Translations under genes and position numbers: made by a program
The notes under the pieces: generated by a model
Told to the model about the DNA's origin: nothing
Databases searched by the model: none
Seen by the model: only the letters and a program-made list of their open reading frames with translations
Assembly: GCA_017420625.1 (NCBI GenBank)
Contig: JAFOIR010000136.1
Coordinates: 1-8,757 of the forward strand
From: Bacillota bacterium
GTDB taxonomy: Bacteria > Bacillota_A > Clostridia > Lachnospirales > Bianqueaceae
Direction of reading: 5' to 3'
DNA: 8,757 nt
Shown here: in pieces, positions 1 to 5,333 of the stretch
Layout: the number at the start of each line of letters is the position of its first letter
Position numbering within the stretch: position 1 is the first letter of the stretch

Positions 1-1
1 C

Positions 2-184
2 GGCATCAAAGATATCAATCTGGCGATGCAGGAAGGTTATTCCACAGCGCCCGATAACATCCGTTCCCTTGGCTTTGGTGCGGGAATGGGTCTGCCCAAT
101 ATGAAGCGTTATACCGATTCGATCGAGATCGAAACGGAACTTGGGGTCGGAACGACAATTCGCATGAAAGTCAATCTGACCTGA
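2..184 (+). CDS. RsbW-like GHKL ATP-binding protein (serine kinase/anti-sigma type), 3' end only
   Basis: Only the last 60 codons are present; the gene begins off the left edge. The visible part is the back half of a GHKL (HATPase_c) nucleotide-binding fold. It contains a G2-type glycine loop, GFGAGMGLPNMK, at about residues 25-36 of the visible part, and a closing GVGTTI motif just before the end. Ending right after GTTI without further domains, and lacking a histidine-kinase DHp helix nearby, fits the small RsbW/SpoIIAB anti-sigma kinase group, which bind ATP and phosphorylate or sequester a partner protein. The N box and the DxGxG motif would lie upstream. Its TGA stop overlaps the first possible ATG of the next gene (TGATG at 182-186), so the two are probably co-transcribed. 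The GHKL fold is clear; the RsbW assignment and the partner are inferred. Confidence 0.82.
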   Translation, partial: GIKDINLAMQEGYSTAPDNIRSLGFGAGMGLPNMKRYTDSIEIETELGVGTTIRMKVNLT

Positions 185-189
185 TGAAT

Positions 190-194
190 GGGAG
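190..194 (+). promoter_or_regulatory. Ribosome binding site that favours the ATG at 202
   Basis: GGGAG lies 7 bases before the ATG at 202. It falls inside the reading frame if the ATG at 184 is used, and it is only 1 base from the ATG at 196. Neither earlier ATG has a good purine-rich site upstream, so 202 is the best supported start. Confidence 0.6.
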
Positions 195-201
195 TATGGG
201 T

Positions 202-1464
202 ATGGCAGATAATATCTCATATGAACATTCAGTTCTTCTGGATGCGAGAAAGTGTACGGGCTGTACCAACTGCTTAAGACGCTGTCCTACGGAAGCCATC
301 CGTATTCGGGACGGTCATGCCGTCATCGATGAGGAGCGCTGCATCGACTGCGGCGAATGTATCCGGACCTGCAGCAATAAGGCGAAAAAGGCGGTTCATG
401 GAAAACTTCAGTCCATGGATCGTTTCCGCTATAAGATCGCACTGCCGGCGCCTTCCCTTTACGGTCAGTTCGACAACCTCGATGATGTCGACTTTGTCCT
501 GGACGGACTGCTCAGGATCGGTTTCGACGATGTGTTCGAAGTATCGAAAGCAGCGGAACTGGTTTCTGCCTATACGAGGCAGTATCTGAAGGCGGAAGGG
601 ATCGCACGTCCGGTCATCAGTTCAGCCTGTCCGGTCATTGTCCGGCTGATCGCTCTTCGATTTCCTTCACTCCAGGAGAATATCATGCATATGCTGCCGC
701 CCATGGAGGTGGCGGCTAAATTAGCCAGAGAAAGAGCTTTGAAAAATCATCCGGAGCTCAAACCGGAAGAGATCGGTGTCTGCTTTATCTCACCCTGTCC
801 GGCCAAAGTCAGTTACGTTAAGAACGGCTTTGCAGACTACAAGTCACAGGTGGATGAAGTTGTCGCTATCAGTGATGTTTATTTCCAGCTTATCGGGGAA
901 ATGTCACGGGATAACGATGTACAGGTCTCGACGGAATCCGGAATGGTCGGTATTGGCTGGGCATCTTCCGGCGGAGAAGCGACAGCGCTTTTCAACGAAG
1001 AATACCTGGCAGCCGACGGGATCGAAAATGTCATCAATGTACTGGAACAGATCGAAAACGGAAATATTCCGGCTGTGAAGTTTATCGAACTCAACGCCTG
1101 TCCGGGCGGATGCGTCGGCGGGGTTCTGACCGTTCAGAATCCTTTCATTGCGAAAGCAAGACTTCAGAGTTTAAGACAGTTTCTTCCGGTTTCACAGAAC
1201 TTCCTCACGCCTGAGGAAGAACAGTATATCCCTGAGCTGTATCTGTTTGATGAGCTCCCGGAATATAAACCGATCGCCAAGCTGTCTGACAGTATCGTCA
1301 AATCCATGAGAATGATGGCAGATATCCACAAGATCAAGGATACCCTTCCGGGTATCGACTGCGGCGCCTGCGGAGCTCCCTCCTGTCGGGCTTTTGCGGA
1401 AGATATCGTCAAGGGGACCGCAACAGTGGAAAAATGTCCGATCCTTGGAAAGGAGAGACCGTAA
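202..1464 (+). CDS. Sensor-like [FeFe]-hydrogenase-domain protein with N-terminal 2[4Fe-4S] ferredoxin and C-terminal FeS domain
   Basis: Residues are counted from the ATG at 202 (420 aa). The N-terminus is a two-cluster ferredoxin (C18, C21, C24, C28; C47, C50, C53, C57). Residues about 75-330 form a hydrogenase large-subunit domain. Its H-cluster motifs are altered: SSACP (140-144) stands for TSCCP, SPCPAK (197-202) for MPCxxK, and ELNACPGGCVGG (296-307) for the third loop. The four cubane-ligand cysteines are kept (C143, C199, C300, C304), as is K202. The proton-relay cysteine is alanine (A142), and both pocket methionines are replaced (S197, N298). The C-terminus has a PF04060-type four-cysteine FeS domain (C387, C390, C395, C412). 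Hydrogenases of this design are regarded as sensory rather than catalytic. Its setting between GHKL ATPases, a DRTGG protein and a PHP protein supports a redox or H2 sensing role, by inference. A start at 184 would add six residues. Confidence 0.88.
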   Translation: MADNISYEHSVLLDARKCTGCTNCLRRCPTEAIRIRDGHAVIDEERCIDCGECIRTCSNKAKKAVHGKLQSMDRFRYKIALPAPSLYGQFDNLDDVDFVLDGLLRIGFDDVFEVSKAAELVSAYTRQYLKAEGIARPVISSACPVIVRLIALRFPSLQENIMHMLPPMEVAAKLARERALKNHPELKPEEIGVCFISPCPAKVSYVKNGFADYKSQVDEVVAISDVYFQLIGEMSRDNDVQVSTESGMVGIGWASSGGEATALFNEEYLAADGIENVINVLEQIENGNIPAVKFIELNACPGGCVGGVLTVQNPFIAKARLQSLRQFLPVSQNFLTPEEEQYIPELYLFDELPEYKPIAKLSDSIVKSMRMMADIHKIKDTLPGIDCGACGAPSCRAFAEDIVKGTATVEKCPILGKERP

Positions 1465-1791
1465 ATGAACGTGGAAGGATTGCTTGAACACGGCTTTACG
1501 GCCGTAGCGCTGCCTGACGGTTCCAGACAGATCGACGGTGTATATATCGGCGATCTTCTGAGCTGGGTCATGGGAAGAGCACAGATGGACAATGCCTGGA
1601 TCACAATTATGTCCAATAACAATGTGATCGCAGTTGCATCTTTGGCGGATACCGCCTGTGTGATTCTGGCAGAAGGCGTTGAACTTGCCTCCGAACTGAA
1701 GGAGCTGGCCGAGGCAAAGGATATTAATGTTTTGTCCAGTCCCAAAAGCGCCTATGAAATCGCGGTGATTCTTTCAGGACTGCTCAAATGA
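1465..1791 (+). CDS. Small DRTGG-type domain protein
   Basis: A 108-residue soluble protein made almost entirely of one small alpha/beta domain. Residues 20-70 (SRQIDGVYIGDLLSWVMGRA, then a hydrophobic strand and an ALAD-like turn) resemble the DRTGG domain found in HPr kinase N-termini, phosphotransacetylase and CBS-linked regulators. The literal D-R-T-G-G string is not visible, so the family call rests on the overall pattern and on the gene order. There is no signal peptide, membrane segment, cysteine cluster motif or catalytic motif. The start directly follows the TAA of the hydrogenase-like gene, with AGGAGA at 1451-1456, 8 bases upstream. Its stop overlaps the start of the PHP gene (ATGA). 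DRTGG domains are thought to bind ligands, but none is known here; a regulatory role within this module is inference. Confidence 0.72.
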   Translation: MNVEGLLEHGFTAVALPDGSRQIDGVYIGDLLSWVMGRAQMDNAWITIMSNNNVIAVASLADTACVILAEGVELASELKELAEAKDINVLSSPKSAYEIAVILSGLLK

Positions 1792-2519
1792 CCAGGTACT
1801 ATTACGATTTTCATGTTCACTCCTGCCTGTCACCCTGCGGCGACAATGACAATACTCCCAATAACCTGGCGGGTATGGCTTCGCTCAACGGGGTAACACT
1901 GATGGCGCTGACGGATCACAATTCCTCACGCAACTGTCCGGCTTTCTTCAAGGCAGCCAGACGTTACGGAATTGTACCGGTAGCCGGAATGGAACTGACG
2001 ACTGCGGAAGATATTCATGTGGTGTGTCTGTTCGAAACACTGGAGGAAGCGCTTGCCTTCAACGACGAAGTCGATGAGCGGCGCATCCGGATCAAAAACC
2101 GGGAAGAGGTCTTCGGCGAGCAGCTGATTCTGGACGAGAACGATGAAATCATTGGACGGGAAGAGGATCTGCTCATCAATGCGACAACGATCTCGCTGGA
2201 TGAGGTACCTGCCATGGTAGAAAAGTACCGGGGCATCTGTTACCCGGCACACATCGACCGGCAGGCAAACGGTGCAATATCGATCCTCGGCGATTTCCCG
2301 CATTATATAGGATTTAAAATGGCGGAACTGAACGATGCTGCCAACAAGGAATCCTATATAGAGAAATACAGCCTGCAGAATCTGAAGATCATGGTAAGCT
2401 CCGACGCGCACTATCTGGATCAGCTCAGAGAAGAGAACGATTATTTCGATATCGATGATGAGCCATATTCCAGCCAGCTGGTGCGGCAAAGATTATTTGA
2501 ACAATTGAGGTCGCTATGA
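1788..2519 (+). CDS. PHP-domain metal-dependent phosphoesterase
   Basis: A 243-residue protein spanning one complete PHP domain. Visible metal-site motifs are the N-terminal HVH (H9, H11), LTDHN (D43, H44), GMEL (E69), IHVVC (H77), PAHID (H155) and SSDAHYL (D206, H208). This is a full set of PHP ligands, so it is probably an active phosphoesterase or nuclease. Between H77 and H155 lies a strongly acidic stretch (about residues 84-140) rich in Glu and Asp that may form a cap over the site. It lacks the polymerase, histidinol-phosphatase-specific and additional domains that would name a substrate; relatives include TrpH/RNase AM-like enzymes. No membrane segment is seen. It overlaps both neighbours by four bases (ATGA), with AGGA at 1776-1779 as its likely ribosome site. 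The substrate may be a nucleotide or a phosphorylated partner of the adjacent ATPases, which is inference. Confidence 0.87.
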   Translation: MTRYYYDFHVHSCLSPCGDNDNTPNNLAGMASLNGVTLMALTDHNSSRNCPAFFKAARRYGIVPVAGMELTTAEDIHVVCLFETLEEALAFNDEVDERRIRIKNREEVFGEQLILDENDEIIGREEDLLINATTISLDEVPAMVEKYRGICYPAHIDRQANGAISILGDFPHYIGFKMAELNDAANKESYIEKYSLQNLKIMVSSDAHYLDQLREENDYFDIDDEPYSSQLVRQRLFEQLRSL

Positions 2520-3076
2520 AAGAGATTTCCCTGAACATCCTGGACATCGCCGAAAATTCGGTGAAAGCAGGTGCCAGCCTGACACAGATCCTGATCGATG
2601 AGAAAGATAATCAGCTTGTTCTGTCGATCGTGGATGATGGATGCGGCATGAGCCCCGAGATCGTCCGAAGCGTCATCGATCCTTTCTACACGACCCGAAC
2701 GACCCGAAAGGTCGGGATGGGGGTACCGCTTCTGAAACTCGCCTGCGAACAGACAGGCGGCAGTCTATCGATCGAATCGAAGACGAAAGAGATGGATCCG
2801 GAGCATCACGGAACCAAAGTGACAGCGACCTTTTATACCGATCATATAGATTTCACACCGCTTGGAGATGTCGTAAGCTCTATTACGACACTGATCCAGG
2901 GACATCCGGATACAGATTTCCTGTTCCGGCATACCAAAGCGGGAAGTGAAGTAGAACTGGATACCAGACAGATCCGGGAGATTCTCGAAGATGTTCCGCT
3001 TTCCAGTTTCGAAGTGATACAGTGGATCGACTCGTTCCTTCGGGAGCAATACAGCGAATCCGCTATCGATGTGTAA
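2516..3076 (+). CDS. Stand-alone GHKL (HATPase_c) ATP-binding protein
   Basis: A 186-residue protein. Residues 1-108 are a HATPase_c fold: an N box with LDIAENSVKAGA (N14), DDGCGM (40-45), a variable ATP lid with FYTTRTTRK (57-65), GMGVPLL (67-73) and HGTKV (98-102). There is no DHp phosphoacceptor helix, sensor domain or transmembrane segment, so it is not a complete histidine kinase. Residues 109-186 form an extra alpha/beta tail that I cannot assign. The start overlaps the PHP stop (ATGA), with TTGAGG 5 bases upstream. A 29-base gap to hndB is the first clear spacing in this run. Proteins of this type are commonly labelled 'ATP-binding protein' next to [FeFe]-hydrogenase genes. It may phosphorylate or hold a partner, possibly the DRTGG protein, but no direct evidence for that is visible. 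Confidence 0.83.
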   Translation: MKEISLNILDIAENSVKAGASLTQILIDEKDNQLVLSIVDDGCGMSPEIVRSVIDPFYTTRTTRKVGMGVPLLKLACEQTGGSLSIESKTKEMDPEHHGTKVTATFYTDHIDFTPLGDVVSSITTLIQGHPDTDFLFRHTKAGSEVELDTRQIREILEDVPLSSFEVIQWIDSFLREQYSESAIDV

Positions 3077-3105
3077 CTTAAATTCATTAAGAAAGGAATA
3101 AACGA

Positions 3106-3477
3106 ATGAAAACACTAGCTGAACTGCAAGCCATCAAAAACAGAATGAAAGACAAAGTCATTCTGCGCGACGGGTTAGAGGGAACCAGAGTCGTGGTAGG
3201 TATGGCAACCTGCGGTATTGCTGCAGGTGCTCGTCCGGTGCTCAATGAACTGGTCAAGGATGTTGCAGAGGAAAACCTTTCCGATAAGGTCTCTGTTACC
3301 CAGACCGGATGCATCGGTATCTGCCAGTACGAGCCCGTTGTTGAGGTTTTTGAAGCCGGCAAGGAAAAGACGACTTACGTCAAGATGAACCCCGAAAAGG
3401 CAAAACGCGTTGTCGAGGAGCATCTGAAGGGCGGCAAAGTTGTCGCTGAATACACCATCGGCGCTGCACAAGCATAA
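3106..3477 (+). CDS. hndB: HndB-like thioredoxin-fold 2Fe-2S ferredoxin subunit of NAD(P)-linked hydrogenase
   Basis: A 123-residue protein with an N-terminal helix, then a thioredoxin-like 2Fe-2S ferredoxin fold. Ligand candidates are C36 in VGMATCGIAAGA and C69/C73 in QTGCIGICQ. The first motif has one cysteine where classical NuoE-type folds have C-x4-C; residues 37-45 contain no second cysteine, so only three cysteines exist in the protein. Length, gene order (before the NuoF-like and H-cluster subunits) and the CGIAAGARPV pattern match HndB of the HndABCD NADP-reducing hydrogenase, called HydD in some systems. Its role is a cytoplasmic electron-transfer or assembly subunit of that complex. 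AAAGGA at 3092-3097 sits 8 bases before the ATG. It is separated from hndC by 16 bases. I am confident in the family, less so that a complete cluster is bound. Confidence 0.87.
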   Translation: MKTLAELQAIKNRMKDKVILRDGLEGTRVVVGMATCGIAAGARPVLNELVKDVAEENLSDKVSVTQTGCIGICQYEPVVEVFEAGKEKTTYVKMNPEKAKRVVEEHLKGGKVVAEYTIGAAQA

Positions 3478-3478
3478 A

Positions 3479-3484
3479 GGGAGG
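3479..3484 (+). promoter_or_regulatory. Strong ribosome binding site of hndC
   Basis: GGGAGG, within AAAGGGAGGT, lies 9 bases before the hndC ATG at 3494. It is a near-ideal Shine-Dalgarno sequence and the strongest in the window, consistent with high expression of the hydrogenase subunits. Confidence 0.7.
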
Positions 3485-3493
3485 TAACAATTA

Positions 3494-5314
3494 ATGATTC
3501 GTTCACAAGTCCTGATCTGTGGCGGTACCGGCTGTACATCTTCCGGTTCTATGTCCATCCAGACAGAGTTTGAAAAAGCTCTGGAGAAATACGACCTGAC
3601 TGAAGAGATCAAACTGGTCCGTACCGGTTGCTTCGGCCTGTGCGCACTCGGTCCTGTCGTTATCATCTATCCCGACGGCACTTTCTACAGCCGTGTTTCT
3701 GCGGATGATGTAGATGAAATCGTTTCCGAGCACCTGCTGAAAGGCCGCCGCGTTGAGCGTCTCGTCTATGATGATCACGGTGCAGTCAAGCCTGATGATA
3801 TCGGTAATGTTGCTCTTTCTGACACCGCATTCTACAAAACTCAGGAACGTGTCGTTCTGAGAAACTGCGGTGTTATCGATCCTGAGAATATCGATGAATA
3901 TATTGCCATGGACGGTTATGCCGCACTTGGTAAAGTTCTGACCGAAATGACTCCGGAACAGGTTATTGAAGAAGTCTCCAAATCCGGTCTTCGCGGCCGT
4001 GGAGGCGGCGGATTCCCGACCGGCCGCAAATGGTCTCTGTGCGCACCCAACAAGGCACCTCAGAAATATGTCGTCTGCAACGCTGACGAAGGTGACCCCG
4101 GTGCATTCATGGATCGTTCCGTTCTGGAAGGTGATCCCCATGCGATCATCGAAGCTATGGCTATCTGCGGATATGCTGTAGGCGCAACCAAAGGTTATGT
4201 CTATGTTCGTGCAGAGTATCCGATTGCTGTTAAACGTCTTACCATCGCTATTGCGCAGGCCAGAGAATATGGACTGCTTGGCAAAAATATTTTCGGATCC
4301 GGTTTCGATTTTGATCTGACCATCCGTCTGGGCGCCGGTGCGTTCGTCTGCGGTGAGGAAACTGCGCTGATGACCTCTATCGAGGGCAACCGCGGTGAGC
4401 CTCGTCCGAGACCTCCGTTCCCCGCTGTCAAAGGTCTGTATGGTTCTCCCACCGTTGAGAACAACGTAGAAACCTTTGCAAACATTCCTCAGATCATCCT
4501 TCGCGGCGCTGACTGGTTCGCTTCCATGGGTACCGAGCGCTCCAAAGGTACCAAGGTTTTCGCTCTGGGCGGCAAGATCAACCACACCGGTCTGGTCGAG
4601 ATCCCCATGGGCACCAAGCTTGAGCATATCATCTATGATATCGGCGGCGGTATCCCGAACGGCAAGAAATTCAAGGCAGTTCAGACCGGCGGTCCTTCCG
4701 GCGGATGTATTCCTGCCAGCCTGATCGATACCGAAGTGGATTACGACAACCTGACAGCTATCGGCTGTATGATGGGTTCCGGCGGTATGATCGTCATGGA
4801 CGAAGACAACTGTATGGTTGATATGGCCAGATTCTTCCTTGACTTCACCGTTGACGAGTCCTGCGGTAAATGTACTCCCTGCCGTGTAGGTACCAAGCGT
4901 ATGCTGGAGATCCTGGACAAGATCATTGCCGGAAAGGGCACCCTGGAAGACATCGATCGTCTGGAGGAACTGGCTCAGTACATCAAGACCAACTCTCTGT
5001 GCGGTCTGGGACAGACAGCACCCAACCCGGTTCTGGCAACTCTTCGTTTCTTCCGCGACGAGTATATCGCTCATGTTGTCGACAAGAAGTGCCCGGCCGG
5101 CGTATGTAAAGACCTTCTGACCTTCACCATCGACCAAGACAAATGTATCGGCTGCGGCATGTGCGCACGCAACTGCCCGGTGAACACAATCGTCAAGACC
5201 GATTATGTAGCTCCCGGACATAAACTGCCGTCTTACAAGATCAACGCAGATAAGTGTATCAAGTGCGGCGCATGTATGGCGAACTGTAAGTTCAAAGCCA
5301 TCAGCAAAAAGTGA
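3494..5314 (+). CDS. hndC: NuoF-like FMN/NAD(P)H-binding hydrogenase subunit (HndC/HydB)
   Basis: A 606-residue subunit that takes electrons to or from NAD(P)H in the hydrogenase complex. Residues 5-90 are a thioredoxin-like 2Fe-2S domain (C9, C14, C46, C50). Residues about 115-450 are the NuoF flavin core: GLRGRGGGGFPTGRKW (165-180) and NADEGDPGAFMDR (196-208) form the nucleotide and FMN site, followed by GAGAFVCGEETAL (280-292). ESCGKCTPCRVG (455-466) plus C503 bind the N3-type [4Fe-4S] cluster (C457, C460, C463). The C-terminus adds a two-cluster ferredoxin (C551, C554, C557, C561; C588, C591, C594, C598). This domain order and length match HndC/HydB of electron-bifurcating or NADP-reducing hydrogenases; coenzyme choice cannot be read from sequence. 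After S4 it uses no TTA, CTA or TCA codons, a sign of strong codon selection. Its TGA is 19 bases before the hndD ATG. Confidence 0.95.
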   Translation: MIRSQVLICGGTGCTSSGSMSIQTEFEKALEKYDLTEEIKLVRTGCFGLCALGPVVIIYPDGTFYSRVSADDVDEIVSEHLLKGRRVERLVYDDHGAVKPDDIGNVALSDTAFYKTQERVVLRNCGVIDPENIDEYIAMDGYAALGKVLTEMTPEQVIEEVSKSGLRGRGGGGFPTGRKWSLCAPNKAPQKYVVCNADEGDPGAFMDRSVLEGDPHAIIEAMAICGYAVGATKGYVYVRAEYPIAVKRLTIAIAQAREYGLLGKNIFGSGFDFDLTIRLGAGAFVCGEETALMTSIEGNRGEPRPRPPFPAVKGLYGSPTVENNVETFANIPQIILRGADWFASMGTERSKGTKVFALGGKINHTGLVEIPMGTKLEHIIYDIGGGIPNGKKFKAVQTGGPSGGCIPASLIDTEVDYDNLTAIGCMMGSGGMIVMDEDNCMVDMARFFLDFTVDESCGKCTPCRVGTKRMLEILDKIIAGKGTLEDIDRLEELAQYIKTNSLCGLGQTAPNPVLATLRFFRDEYIAHVVDKKCPAGVCKDLLTFTIDQDKCIGCGMCARNCPVNTIVKTDYVAPGHKLPSYKINADKCIKCGACMANCKFKAISKK

Positions 5315-5316
5315 GA

Positions 5317-5322
5317 AAGGGG
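5317..5322 (+). promoter_or_regulatory. Ribosome binding site that favours the ATG at 5334 for hndD
   Basis: AAGGGG lies 11 bases before the ATG at 5334. It is only 2 bases from the in-frame TTG at 5325 and 17 bases from the ATG at 5340, so 5334 is the best placed start. Confidence 0.55.
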
Positions 5323-5333
5323 CCTTGAAACGA

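Noticed and set aside
184..201. Upstream starts of the hydrogenase-like gene at 184 and 196
   Set aside because: Neither has a properly spaced ribosome site, whereas the ATG at 202 has GGGAG 7 bases upstream.
1788..2519. Acidic insert in the PHP protein as a novel domain
   Set aside because: It lies between two metal-site motifs, as loops in PHP proteins often do, and I recall similar acidic segments in homologs of this gene neighbourhood.
2690..2707. Perfect 9-base tandem repeat (ACGACCCGA twice)
   Set aside because: It encodes a TTR-TTR pair within the ATP lid of the GHKL fold, where such a sequence is normal for the family, and there are only two copies.
2700..2714. Short hairpin CGACC-CGAAA-GGTCG
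   Set aside because: A 5-bp stem inside a coding region with no T tract; it is explained by the codons there.
2900..3105. Possible internal promoter ahead of hndB
   Set aside because: No pair of -35 and -10 elements with acceptable match and spacing could be identified by eye, so none is annotated.
5325..5333. TTG start for hndD
   Set aside because: The purine-rich site would be 2 bases away. The ATG at 5334 is better spaced and gives numbering that matches CpI.
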